Shown here: one piece after another, positions 21,294 to 32,439 of the stretch
Layout of the letters: each line of letters begins with the position of its first letter
How positions within the stretch are numbered: the stretch's first letter is position 1
DNA from: Adiantum capillus-veneris
Taxonomy: Eukaryota > Streptophyta > Polypodiopsida > Polypodiales > Pteridaceae
Length of the DNA stretch: 64,000 nt
Direction of reading: 5' to 3'
NCBI GenBank assembly: GCA_014529385.2
Contig: CM043944.1
Coordinates: 170,100,740-170,164,739 of the forward strand
The notes under the pieces: model-generated
Database searches by the model: none
The model's input: the letters and a program-made list of their open reading frames with translations, nothing else
What the model was told of the DNA's origin: nothing
Translations under genes and position numbers: made by a program

Positions 21294-21691
21294 CTATATC
21301 TAACACGGGCATGGGAGATGGGATCAAAGGCTCCCATCACTTTTGGGCCCCGACATTAGGCGCGCACCGTAGATCTTGTCGCAAAAGTAAATTCGGGTAT
21401 TTTTGTAAACTCGGGTACCCGAGTTTATTTTTGTCCACCCCGACACTTTTGCACGTCAAAACTCCATGGAAACGTGTACATTCCACAGTGACATGCGCGG
21501 GCGATAGGCCACATGGCCCTCAAACCCTAGGTTGTGGGTTCAATCCTTGGGGGCGGGGGAGAGGAGGGAAGTAAACTCGGGTGAGTAAACTCGGGTATCC
21601 GAGTTTACATTGTCCACGGAAGCCCGAGATCTACGGTGCTCAATCATCCTACCGTAGATCCCATCTCCTCCCATGTTCATGTGAGATATAG
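21294..21691. mobile_element. Fold-back or MITE-like element with layered inverted repeats
   Basis: The outer arms 21294-21325 (CTATATCTAACAC...GGGATC) and 21657-21691 are imperfect reverse complements. Inside, GCACCGTAGATCT (21364-21376) and AGATCTACGGTGC (21627-21639) are a perfect 13-bp pair. Two further palindromes lie within: AAACTCGGGTACCCGAGTTT (21407-21426, perfect) and a near-perfect 24-mer at 21585-21608. No coding capacity. The flanks carry the same GTGTAAGGACC word, but it belongs to a longer duplicated flank, so a target duplication is not proven. Confidence 0.7.
21510..21565 (+). repeat. tRNA-like (SINE-head) patch with B-box-like word
   Basis: GTTGTGGGTTCAATCCTTGG contains GGTTCAATCC, close to the pol III B-box consensus. 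It follows a GGCCACATGGCCCTCAAACCC segment of the kind seen in plant tRNA-derived repeats. No cloverleaf can be folded convincingly, so this is not a tRNA gene. It lies inside the fold-back element. Confidence 0.35.
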
Positions 21692-22349
21692 GCCAGGTGT
21701 AAGGACCAAGGTGTCATATATGTGTGCATGTGGGGTTATATGTATGTATGATGTATGTAACATTGTAATGTGTTGTAATTTGTAATTTGTAAATCTTGTG
21801 TTTTAACTTATAGTGTGTTAAGTATGTGAAATTTGAATATTGCACTTAAAATTGGAGCATTAAGGAACGCTCATAATTTTGCATGCAATGTGTCGATAGT
21901 AGCATCTCACTTGCGAGTCACGATTCCCTCCTCTTCTTCCAAGTTCCAACTCCCTCAAAGTCCGGGAGTCCATCGTCTTTCAAAGTTCAAGTTTCTCAAT
22001 AGTGCAAACTTGGCCGCTTCAATCAACGGCTCATGAGGCCCTCGAGACTGGCCCCTTGATGGCAAACCTGAAGATTCTGAAGCTTTCTTCTCATGCACAG
22101 GCTGCAACCCATCAGTGAAAAGTCCTACCTCTTTGGCGATTCAACAAATCTCTTGCTCAAGTTCCATGTTTCTATTTGTTTGCCCCAATACCCACTTTAA
22201 TGTTTAAGTTGACATTTAATATTTAAGGTTACACGAATGAAGGTCCCTAGTCTTGTGGGTTGTGGCAAGCCTTAAAGAGGGGGAGGTAGCTTAAATCCTC
22301 TTGGAGCATCAGTTATATGTTTGGATCCAGGCATGTGGAGACACAAATA
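21692..22349. other. No gene seen
   Basis: TGTATG-rich start, then unremarkable sequence. The frame at 21833-22036 has no feature. Confidence 0.5.
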
Positions 22350-22395
22350 TGTGTGTGTGTGTTGGGTTGGGGTGGGGGGGGGGGGGGGAGTGGGG
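22350..22395 (+). repeat. GT run and long G tracts, G-quadruplex-prone
   Basis: A GT run is followed by GGG-TT-GGGG-T and then about 15 consecutive G, AGT and seven more G. Four or more G runs within 30 bases meet the usual quadruplex pattern. The homopolymer length may be a sequencing estimate. Confidence 0.85.
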
Positions 22396-22499
22396 GGGCG
22401 AGGGAGAATGACATTGCCAAATGCCAAGAGGAGAATGGGCTTTTAAACTTTGAGATACATTAATGTGAGCATGGTTATTGTTTGCTTATTAGGAGATTT

Positions 22500-22503
<4 letters not shown>

Positions 22504-22540
<37 letters not shown>
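22504..22540. repeat. (GA)n microsatellite
   Basis: Uninterrupted GA run of 37 bp. Confidence 0.96.
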
Positions 22541-22541
<1 letters not shown>

Positions 22542-22614
22542 ATTTGCATGGGCTGTGGCTCGGCAATGGAATGACCCTAGGGACATGGAAACAACATGCA
22601 TGAACATGGAGCGA

Positions 22615-23065
22615 CAAGCCTTGCGGGTACCTCATAAAAGTTCAGACACGTCTTATTGGCTCACACATCAACGAGGGTGTTGCTACTGGGGATTGCAAGC
22701 ACATCACCATTGTCGAAATGCAAGTCGAGGTTGGGAAGCTCGACAATGGGAATGTCCGAATAGTCCTCATAGGGAAGAGAACCATATCATGAATGGGATA
22801 AGTGTAGGACACTTAAACTTCCTCGAACAAGTGTGAAATTGGCAACGAATGGTTGGAGGGTGGCAATAATGACCGAGTAGATGCTAGCCTCGAGCTTTGC
22901 AACAAGTGTGTCAGTGTCAAGGACGTTGCCGCCATGCACATCGTCGAGGCTCACAACGAACATAGATTTGGGAATGGGGATGATGGTGTCACCGACACTG
23001 ATGCAAACGAGGGGCACGTAGTAGAGTTGTGCAAGTATAGAGAGAGCTTGTTGAGGACATCAAGG
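22615..23065 (-). pseudogene. A1 aspartic protease (nepenthesin-like) fragment
   Basis: The minus strand reads, in order, LYYVPLVCISVG (about 23026-22991), PIPKSMF, GGNVLDTDTLVAKLEAS (about 22936) and, after a stop, VELPNLDLHFDNGDVLAIP (about 22740) with NTLVDV and CLNF beyond. Plant A1 proteases show this order in their C-terminal lobe: YYV.L.GISVGG, P.P...F, the second catalytic D-S/T-G-T, then LP.L..HF..G..L.LP. Here the catalytic motif is DTDT instead of DTGT, and stops interrupt the frame. A decayed copy of a cellular gene or retrocopy; the N-terminal lobe is not found nearby. Confidence 0.6.
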
Positions 23066-23569
23066 GAGAGCAAGTCTCAAAGGCAGATCACATATTTCTT
23101 TACACCAGCCAGTGGACAGCTAGAGAAGCATCCGTCACAATAGATTTCAGATCTCACACGCACCATAGGTACATTGATTGATCAAGCAATTGATCTAGGA
23201 AAATCTAGGCGTCCACGACCATAGGGGGCCTCACAGCATTGATGGAGGTTGCAACACTTTGAGAATCCGGATCACTCTAGCTAAACATACAAGACGCCCA
23301 CTCAAAGTATTGACCATGGAGGATATTGATAAGTTTCGACAGTGACCGATGAGGGATCTCCTCTAAGTTTGATCCACCTACCTCTATTGATATGTATCAC
23401 TGATTGTATCAGCTCTCATCCCCCCGCTTCTCTCTCCTATCAAATTTGAACAATCTAGAGACGTTCCACTTGGGGATCAAGCGTGGTCCTTAAATCTATG
23501 GTGAAAGCCTACTTTTCCTTTGGAAAGAGAAATCTATGGTTCTTTCCTTGCTTTGCAAATAAGCATAGA
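23066..23569. other. No gene seen
   Basis: Spacer between the protease fragment and the 500-bp tandem duplication; no supported feature. Confidence 0.5.
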
Positions 23570-24573
23570 TTTCCTTATGTTTTTTTCTCATGAACATAAG
23601 ACAGTATGTTTTTTTCTCCTGAGCATAAGACGCTATGTTTTACTTGGTATGATTATGGGCTTATAGTTTTGTTGTGTCTATGTTATTGCAGGAAATGAAG
23701 ACTTTGGTGCTCTCACCAAAATGAGAGGCAAGAGTTCACTCCAACACATGCATTAGCAAGATTCCCACTACATTAGAGTTGAGGGCTAGCTCCTCACTCA
23801 AACTTTAAATTTGAACACTATAAATGGTACTTATTGGAACTTATTTCTTTACATTTCAACACTCAAATTACTTTTACAACTTCAATTTCTACGGTGGCAC
23901 TCAAAAAATAGTCATTATAATTTATAGTGCAGAGCATCTTGAACTATTTGGTGGAACAATCCATTATCACTAAATCATCAGGTGATTGTACTTATGGATA
24001 ACACTTCTATTGTGAGGGTATTGTTTTTGCAATGGGACAATGGGTCGACCAACTATTATGAGTACGTGGATTTCCGTATGTTTTTTTCTCATGAGCATAA
24101 GACGCTATGTTTTTCTCTCCTGAGCATAAGACACTATGTTTTACTTGGTATGATTATGGGCTTATAGTTTTGTTGTGTCTATGTTATTGCAGGAAATGAA
24201 GACTTTGGTGCTCTCACCAAAACGAGAGGCAAGAGTTAACTCCAACACATGCATTAGCAAGATTCCCACTACACTAGAGGTGAGGGCTCGCTCCTCACTC
24301 AAACTTTGGATTTCAACAATATAAATGGTATTTATTGGCACTTATTCCTTTACATTTCAACACTCAAATTACTTTTATAACTTCAATTTCTGTGGTGGCA
24401 CTCAAAAAATAGTAATTATAGTTTATAGTGCAGAGCATCTTGAACTATTTGGTGGAACAATCCATTATTACTAAATCATCAGGTGATTGTACTCATGGAT
24501 AACATTTCTATTATGAGGGTATTGTTTTTGCAATGGGACAATGGGTCGACCAACTATTATGAGTACGTGGATT
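23570..24573. repeat. Tandem duplication, two units of about 500 bp
   Basis: TTTCC(T/G)TATGTTTTTTTCTC starts both units (about 23570 and 24070). GATTATGGGCTTATAGTTTT recurs 501 bp apart (23651 and 24152), and both units end CAACTATTATGAGTACGTGGATT. Very similar, so a fairly recent duplication. Each unit also contains a smaller internal repeat TGAGCATAAGAC.CTATG. Confidence 0.95.
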
Positions 24574-24725
24574 GTTCTATGGTCGAATGGGTCATTTACT
24601 GACTAGCTTTGATGAGTGAAAGGTTGTAAATCTCAACATTTGAATGTAAATCTCTTGAAATTGTTACAAAATGGTTGTTTAGATTTTTGTCCCAATTTAA
24701 AATAATACATTCTTGCATGAATGTT

Positions 24726-25060
24726 GATAAAGATACTCATGTGCAATTTCCATTGCCAATTAAGGTGGGAAATTCTTCTTTCAGGTGATAACATTGGCAG
24801 ATGCATGTGGTGATTTAAAGAAGTACATTTTTTGGATGTTGTTGAAGCTTGAAATTACGTTTTTCTAGGCTGTTTCCCTCTTTAGAGATATTTTGTTGAA
24901 TAAGGAGTGCTTGCATAAATGGGGATAAAGATGCTCATGTGCAATTTTCGTTGCCAGCCGAGCTGGGAAATTCTTCTTTTAGGCAATAAGATTGATAGAT
25001 GGGTGTGACAATTTAAAGAAGCACATTTTTTGGTTGTTATTGAAGATTGAAACATAGTCG
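24726..25060. repeat. Diverged tandem duplication, period about 198 bp
   Basis: GATAAAGAT.CTCATGTGCAATTT starts at 24726 and 24924, and the alignment continues through GGGAAATTCTTCTTT and TTTAAAGAAG.ACATTTTTTGG. More diverged than the adjacent 500-bp duplication. Confidence 0.85.
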
Positions 25061-25464
25061 GATGAGTACGTACGTACTGAATGTAATGTACATTATGTAT
25101 CGTACAATACAAAAGATCGGTATGGTTTTGTATGGTACAGCATGGCTACATATGAGTTCATTAAAAAAACATCTCAAATTTGGACAGATCTGCATGCAGC
25201 ATTTGTCCCTTTTTTGAGCCACAGTTTGTCGCCATAAATCCCACCACTTGAGTGTGTAAGGCTAGACATGAATCCCAATGGTTTTTTATGTTTCCAAAGA
25301 GCTAAATTTAAAATTTTATAGTTGACTCTTTTTGTGATATATAATTTTTGAAATTTTGGTTGTTTTATCGCACATCGTATTGTCTAAATTTCATATTGTT
25401 CTTTATTATGCAAAAAGCATGGTGTAATATGAAATGTATAAATAACGTACTCAATCAAATCTAG
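25061..25464. other. No gene seen; 5' flank of the hAT element
   Basis: AT-rich with many GTAC/GTAT words. No hAT terminal inverted repeat could be assigned by eye. Confidence 0.45.
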
Positions 25465-27669
25465 AGAGTTCTTGAAAGATATCTTTGGCTCAAATATTGA
25501 GATGGAAGACGTCATGGAGATAGAGGATACTCTCGAGGTAGGCATGGAGAGTTTGAATGCCCGTACTATAGAAGAGATTGACGGTGTAAGGCAATCCGTT
25601 GATGTCTCACAAAATGGTGTCTCTACAACTACAGAAGTCATTGCACCAATGAAGGCTAAAAAGGTAATCGTAAGGAAGTTTCATCAAGAATGGGTAAATA
25701 TGTATGCCTTTCTTCTCTAGGTCATTCGTAAGGAGAAGGAGATTATGAAATGTGCTTGGTGTACAAAGTATAAAGTTAAGGGACCTTGGGGCAAAGGAAA
25801 TGGTTGTAAAAAAATCATTAAGAATGCCTTAAGAAAACATCGCAAGTCCAAGGAGCATGTTTGGGTTGCAACAAAGCACTATAGTGAAGGTGCAAAATGA
25901 ATGAGGACTCATGCGAAGGAAGTCGTTAACAAAAATAGGCACTGGGTCATTACCATCATGAAACTTGGATATTTCAATGCAAAAGAGGACCTGACTATCC
26001 GTAAGTATGAGGGGCTGTGTGGTTTGGCCTATTCTTTGAATGTAGAAGAAATGCCCATTCAGCAGGACTACTCCTCATACACTAATATGATGGTTGGGAA
26101 GGAGTTCATCTTTTGCATATCAGAGTATTTGGATGATTTGCAAAAGCAGAAGTTGTTGCAAAGCCCCTATTGTGCATTAATGGTAGATGAGACTACAAAT
26201 AGGTCTTTAGAGAAGCATCTCATCATTTATTTCTCTTTTCGGTTTCTAAAGGTACAGGCTGCTCCTTAGCTAAAATTACATTTGCTAATCTACTCAAAGT
26301 ACCTTATGGGTGTGCCTAGACAAAGATTGATGCAATCATGAAAATTATTAAAGAAGTTGGACTTAACAAGCAGCAATTGGTTGGCATAGCGAAAGATGGA
26401 GATAGTTCATTGCTTGGTTGCCACAATGGATTGGTTGCAAAAATGAAAAGAGACATGCCACATCTCACGAGTGTTCATTGTATTGCACACACAGAGGCTC
26501 TTGTTATACTTGATGCAGTTAAATGCTTTCCTTGTTTACCTTATATTGATAAAATTGCTAATAAAGTCTATTCATGGACTTCTAGTTCTAGTGTAATTCA
26601 CACAAGTTTCGTAAGTTTGTTGAAGGAGATGCACTTACAAGTCTTAGAAGTTTTAAATATTCATGATGTTCGATGGCTCACATGAGGTAATGTGATGGAG
26701 AGGCTGACACAACTCATGCCTGCAATTCTCAGCTTTTGGAAAGATAATGCGAAGAGTTGGAATAAGAAGATTTACGTTTATAAAGTCCTCTTTTGTATAT
26801 ACATGTTGACACATGTGTTGAGGGATCTTAATGTGTTGAATACTCATTTTCAGAAGGAGAATGTGGATATTCCTTCTATAAGTGTTGAAGTAATCGTTGC
26901 TTCTTTGAAACAAAAATTTCTTCAGCAGGAGTTTGGAAAATGCACCCACTTCTTGAAGAATTTCATGGATGCCACAAAGGACCCTCTTTTTGTGTATGTT
27001 AGTGATGATGGAAAGGAGATTTCGCATCAGCTCTTGTATGTTAAAATTCCCGGCAATGATGCAAATGGGTTGGCATTGGATAAGGAAGGGGGTGACGTTC
27101 AAAGTTACATAAATTTTGCAAAGAAGTTTGTCTTGAAAGTGATAGAACGTGTGAATGATTGATTCCCAGATGTTTATTTCTTCAATGCAGCTAGACTTTT
27201 CAACCCACATTACTATCCTCGCACCACAAAGATTGCAGAGGAGATAAAATCCAAACAGAAAAAGTTCTTAGAATGGCTTGAGAAATTTGGAAGTTTGGTT
27301 GACATTGACAATTGCAAGGCGGAGTTGCTATCTTTCACAGATACATTGTATTATGGCTGCAAGGGGATGAATATGTCAGATGCATGGCATGCTTTTTGTT
27401 GTAATAAGAACTGGATGCAAACATATCTGAATTTGACAAAGTTGTGGCAGGTCATGTTGGTTCTTCTTGTGTCATATGTGTCATGCGAAAGAGGTTTCTC
27501 GAAACAAAATCTCATCAAGACGCATGCTTGGGAGTGCTTGAATGTGGAAACGCTTGAAGCATTAATGCGTGTTTCATTGCTTGGACCTAGCATTGAGAGT
27601 GTAGAATGGCAAAAGGTTTATGATATTTGGAATCATGAAAAACCAAGGAGGACATCATCCGACTCATGA
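25465..27669 (+). pseudogene. hAT-superfamily transposase with TTF-type finger, lightly broken
   Basis: A coding unit of about 730 codons. It has an acidic N-terminus, then KFHQEWVNMYAFL, and a zinc-finger region with CAWC (about 25751) and HRKSKEH (H-x5-H, about 25838). The catalytic region includes CALMVDETTNRS (26161 on) and LVGIAKDGDSSLLGCHNG. The hAT dimerisation domain near the end reads SYVSCERGFSKQNLIKTHAW and WNHEKPRR. Damage is limited: stops near 25718, 25898 and 26266, a frame change near 26300, and stops near 26684 and 27160. The layout resembles ZNF862/TTF-type hAT proteins. Termini not identified. Confidence 0.88.
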
Positions 27670-27685
27670 GTTTGTGAGGTGATGC

Positions 27686-28145
27686 ATCTTTCAGTATTTT
27701 GATGGAATTTGGTACTCGAATTCGGTATTTTGATGGAATTTGTTACTCAAATAGATTCAATTACTTAAATGGAGTCCATGTACTTTTTAAGAGACTTTGC
27801 TAGTATGATCTGTTAGCTTTTTGGACAATGCTCTCATAGTTGCATAAAGAAATCCAATGCCCATGTAATTTTTTTGTTGTTGATAAAACATGCACTGGCT
27901 GGTTGCAACAAAGCCGATTTCTCTCCAATCAACACGTTTTTACTACTGTATATTTATTGAAGATGCAAAATGAGACAGTTTTGCCTAGTTGATAGTTAAG
28001 CTTTTACATCACCTTGTTTTGTTGGTTTTGCAAAAGGCACGTTCTTACTCTGTATATTTATTGATTATGCTAATGAGACAGTTTTGCCTATCCGATAGAT
28101 GAGCTTTTACATCACCTTGTTTTGTTGGTTTTGCATTTTGCACAA
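27686..28145. repeat. Two small tandem duplications (about 35 bp and 104 bp)
   Basis: A TATTTTGATGGAATTTG.TACTC unit occurs twice at about 27694-27752. From 27947 and 28051, TGTATATTTATTGA...GAGACAGTTTTGCCTA...CACCTTGTTTTGTTGG is repeated with period 104. Confidence 0.9.
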
Positions 28146-29150
28146 ATCTGGTGAGACTAGCACGTAAGCCACTCCTTGAAAGTTTTTCATAAGTGTACAA
28201 AATCTTCTATTGGCAGAAATAGCTACTGATTGCTAAAAAAGGATTTAGCTACCTCATGATGTCCTAAGGAAAACGCAGGAGTTACATTCTCATGAAAATT
28301 CTGTGACCATGTGCTCTCTATTGGTGTATTCGAGTTCCTACAAAGGACTCATATGTATGTAGACTCTATAGCTCAAAATGTTTGTTCCAAACAACCATCT
28401 AGAAGGTGTTGTAAGCATTTTAGTACATAGCCAATGGCCTATTTTGAAGGTGGCAACCAAGAAATACGAGCTTATCTCAAAATGTAACCCTTTATTTGAA
28501 AGGTAGTTTTATTGCTTTCCCTGTTTCGCTCTCCATCCTTGGGGCTAAGACATCAATGCTCTCTTGCTAGTTTTACAGGTAACCCCCTCGTATCAATGTC
28601 TAAATCTTGTTCGTCTTTTGCAAGTTTGCTTCTTTTTTTGTGATTCCTTGTCCATTGATGTCGAGCAGGCGCCTCTTGGTTGTTGATTGTGCAGATCTAA
28701 GAGCGATGCGGTGCCAACGATCGTTGAAAGTTGAGGGTGAAGATATGTTGCTCCTGCAAGTTTTCATGTGCCTGGGGCTAAGACATTGACACTCTCGCTA
28801 GTTGTGGAGGGGATCCTCTCTGATTCGGTCCTATACTTGCTCTTTTTCTTTGCTAGTTCTTTTTGAGATTGTATGTGATTGATGTTGAAGATACCCTTTT
28901 GACTGTTGATTTTGCAGTGTAAGGAACGCATGGTGTGTAGCAATGGTCACAGCTTATTGGTTGTTAAGGACTGTCAGAGATGGGGACTACCGTGCAGTAG
29001 TAGCCGCAGCATGTGTGGTGGCTAGTATGCTCTTGGGGGAGAGACCGAGCGGTGAGCTCCAGTGCGAAGTGGAGCAGACACTAAGAATTGAGAAGTTTGA
29101 GGTTTGCTTTAAAGATCAGTGCAATATTATCATGGGCACATTCTCCCTCT
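28146..29150. other. No gene; degenerate internal duplication near 28.5-28.9 kb
   Basis: Phrases GGGGCTAAGACAT.(A/G)A(T/C)(G/A)CTCTC and GTTGATT.TGCAG recur between about 28540 and 28920, suggesting an old duplication of about 240 bp. No ORF recognised. Confidence 0.4.
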
Positions 29151-29204
29151 CCATTGCAATGAGAGTATAAGGAAATGCCATGCCCTAAGGACATGATTAG
29201 TCCA

Positions 29205-29640
29205 CAAAGGGGAGTAAGCCCAAAGCTTTGTGGAAATCTTCAAACTTCTCACAAGACAATGCCTTTGTGAAAAGATTTGCAAGGTTGTCTTGTGTTGGCA
29301 CATAAGTCAAGTTGATCTCTCTTGTTGAGAGCCTCTTCCTAACATAGTGGTAATGCACCTCAATGTGCTTGTGTGAGCATGAAACATTGGGTTTCTCACA
29401 ACTGCCAATGCGCTCTGATTGTCAGTGTAGATAATGTTGGCACTGTCTTGTCCAACACCCAAATCAGCCATAAAGCGTCTGAGCCATACACACTCAATCA
29501 TAGCTATGAAGACTCCCCTCCTGTACTCAACCTCACAATTGGAAGTGTAGGTTTCTTCTTGCTCAACCATGATATGCATGAGTTGAGAAGCATGAAACAA
29601 AAACCACTTGTGGACACTCACGTGTCAAATCAACTTGCCC
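29205..29640 (-). pseudogene. Copia copy 2 RNase H region
   Basis: Contains IECVWLRRFMADLGV, IIYTDNQSALAVVRNPMFHA and, at the end, KALGLLPFVD followed by a stop. TDNQSA..VVRNP.FHA is typical of copia RNase H, where the Asp is catalytic. The frame changes between this part and the preceding RT tail. Confidence 0.85.
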
Positions 29641-30650
29641 AATCTGAGTCCGGAAAATCATGTACGTCTGGCGGCAATGATCGTCCCTTGGGATTAAACG
29701 AGCCAAGAATTAAACTGCCACTCAAGTAGCAAAAAATACTCTTGATAGCCTGCCAATGCTTAGACCCTGGGCTATGCATGAATCTGCTGACCTGTGAGAC
29801 TGCAAACTGAATATCCGGCCTCGTGTTGCATATATAAATGAGGCATCCAACAACAGTTTGGTAAAGAGTGACATCTGTAGGATCACAAGCATCATGAAGA
29901 CTCAATTTCAAACATGTTTCCATGGAAGTGGAAATAGGTTTGCAATCCTCAAGTCCAAACTTACATAGCAATGTCTCTATGTAACTTTTTTGACACAAGG
30001 CAATACCACCATCACACTACTTAAACTGTATACCCAAGTAATGATGCAACAGCCCCAAATCTTTCATCTTAAAAGTAGCATTCAAATCAGCCTTAAATCT
30101 AGCAATATGTCTCTCATTTGGTCCAGTGATCATCCACATAAAGAACCACAATGAGAAGTATATCACCCTCATGCTTTACATACAATGTGCTTTTTGTTGG
30201 ACTTACAGAAGCCTTGTTTGACCAAATGAGTGTCATCTTTCTCATACCAAGCACAAGGAGATTGCTTCAATCCATACAAAGATTTCTTACATATGTACAC
30301 TTTATCTTCTTGTCCTTTCTTGACAAAACGCGCGCAAGATTGTGTTACATAAACTTCCTCAAATATGTCACCATTCTAGAAAGCAGTGACAATGTCTGAC
30401 TAATGTACATCCCATCCAAAATGAGCTGCCAATGCACATAGAAAAGGCACATTAGTCATACGAAAAGTGGGAGAAAAAGTCTCTTCATAATCTAAGCCTT
30501 TTTGTTGTGCATAACCTTTTGCAACAAGTTGAGCCTTATAACAAATAATCTCACCATCTAGCTTATGTTTCAACTTGTAAACCCACTTTGTACCAATGGC
30601 CTTTATTCCAAGAGGCAAATCACATAAAGTACACGTGTCATTTTCTATAA
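29640..30650 (-). pseudogene. Copia copy 2 reverse transcriptase
   Basis: Begins AIGTKWVYKLKHKLDGEI and DYEETFSPTFRMTNV, continues through the SLYGLKQSPCAWYEK region, and keeps the active-site box LYVDDH (YVDD at about 30129-30140). It then passes into VVGCLIYICNTRPDIQFAVS. Stops and frameshifts interrupt it. The domain would copy element RNA into DNA in cytoplasmic particles. Confidence 0.9.
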
Positions 30651-30961
30651 GTGCATTATATTTTGATTACATGGCAACCATCCAATTTTCAAAATTTTGT
30701 GCTTCATCAAAAGACAGAGGTTCCTCAACATCATGTAAGCTATACACAGCCAAAGCATAACAATCTGATGCATAAGATGCATGGCAAGAACCTGAACGAG
30801 TATGACTAGACAAAGGTGCATCCAATTTATTGTCATGCAAAGTATGCAAAAGCCATTTAGGCATACCTCTAGCCTGCTCATTCTCAGCCCTTTCCTCATC
30901 AAGTACATCATGTACATCTGCATCAATAATAGACTGATCTATAATATTTTCAGAAATCCGC

Positions 30962-31736
30962 ATAGGCTATACATTTGCCTCATTAGAATTCACATTTAAA
31001 CTTCCACCACTGAAAAGAGGCAACAAAGTGTCATGTGTCTTGTGAGCTTACATTACTGTCTCTAGTACATGACAACAAGGGCTGAACAAAATCTTCCACA
31101 AACACAACATCCCGTGAGACCAGGATACGCTTTGTTTGCAGATGATACAACCTGTAACCTTTGCTTTCAGCACTATAACCAACAAAAATACATTAGACGG
31201 TCTTATCATCCAATTTTTTGCGTTTTGTTTGTGGCACCAAAGCATATGCCAAACAACCAAAAACATGCATGTGCTCAATGGAAGGCTTTATATCATGACA
31301 TGCTTCATATGGAGTCATAGACTGCAAAGCTTTCGTAGGACACCTGTTATAGGCTATACATTTGCCTCATTAGAATTCACATTTAAACTTCCACCACTGA
31401 AAGAGAGGCAACAAAGTGTCATGTGTCTTGTGAGCTTACATTACTGTCTCTAGTACATGACAACAAGGGCTGAACAAAATCTTCCACAAACACAACATCC
31501 CGTGAGACCAGGATACGCTTTGTTTGCATATGATACAACCTGTAACCTTTGCTTTCAGCACTATAATCAACAAAAATACATTAGACGATCTCATCATCCA
31601 ATTGTTTGCGTTTTGTTTGTGGCACCAAAGCATATGCCAAACAACCAAAAACATGCATGTGCTCAATGGAAGGCTTTATATCATGACATGCTTCATATGG
31701 AGTCATAGACTACAAAGCTTTCGTAGGACACCTGTT
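30962..31736. repeat. 387-bp tandem duplication inside copia copy 2
   Basis: ATAGGCTATACATTTGCCTC starts units at 30962 and 31349, and both end GGACACCTGTT (31348 and 31736). The units are nearly identical, differing by a handful of substitutions and one indel in a purine run. The duplicated piece is the integrase C-terminal / pre-RT linker (YEACHDIKPSIEHMHVFGC on the minus strand). Present only in this copy, so it arose after insertion or on the way in. Confidence 0.97.
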
Positions 31737-31739
31737 AAG

Positions 31740-32430
31740 TACATAAGTGACACATGATGGCCTTAAGCCAAAACAAATGCGACAAAGCTTGACTTTTGAC
31801 CATACATCGCGCCATTTTTGTAAGTGACCGATTTTTCCTCTCAACAACACCATTTTGTTGAGGCATACAACGCACTGTACATTGGTGTTTTATCCCATGA
31901 CTAGCTAGAAATGCATTAAATTCATGAGACATATACTCCCCCCCTCGATCGGAACGGAGGGTGCCCATAGCACATTCAAGACATTTTTAGTCATAGCCAG
32001 AAATTGCTTGAAGCACAAAAACACTTCAGACTTAGTTTTAAGCGGATATACCCATGCATGCCTGGAGTAATTGTCAATGAAAGCCACAAAGTACAAATAA
32101 TTGCCCAAGGACGGAGTTTGCATGGGTCCACAAACATCATTATGCACAAGCTGCAATCTGCATGTGGCCCTAACTGAACCATCCTTTGGAAACTTAGAAC
32201 GATGCATCTTACTTAAAATACAGCCTTAGCAAACATGTTTGACAGGTGCTTCCAAAGAAGCAACCATATCATATTTGTGCAAATGCAGCAAATTGGCAAA
32301 ATTTAGGTGTCCAGAACGTGCATGCCAAAGTATTGCATCCGAAATAGCCTTTGAGTCCACGACTACATTTGAAAAATTTTGCCCACACTTGTCATACAAA
32401 GTGAGAATATATAGCCCACGACATAAAATG
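31740..32430 (-). pseudogene. Copia copy 2 GAG-pre-integrase and integrase
   Basis: The pre-integrase zinc region ILWHARSGHLNFANLLHL is followed by a paired-Cys end. In the core, all three catalytic acidic positions are visible: Asp in LVHNDVCGPM (about 32140), Asp in LRSDRGGEYM (about 31945) and Glu in QQNGVVERKNR (about 31840). Frameshifts separate them. The integrase would insert the cDNA into nuclear DNA. Confidence 0.9.
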
Positions 32431-32439
32431 CCAGATGCA

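Noticed and set aside
25690-25717. A 27-nt GTAAAT...CTCTAG stretch that would remove a stop in the hAT ORF if spliced
   Set aside because: Far shorter than any workable plant intron, and the encoded WVNMYAFL is typical family sequence, so a nonsense mutation is simpler.
26653-27210. 185-codon minus-strand ORF
   Set aside because: Antisense shadow of the hAT transposase; the sense strand carries the recognisable motifs.
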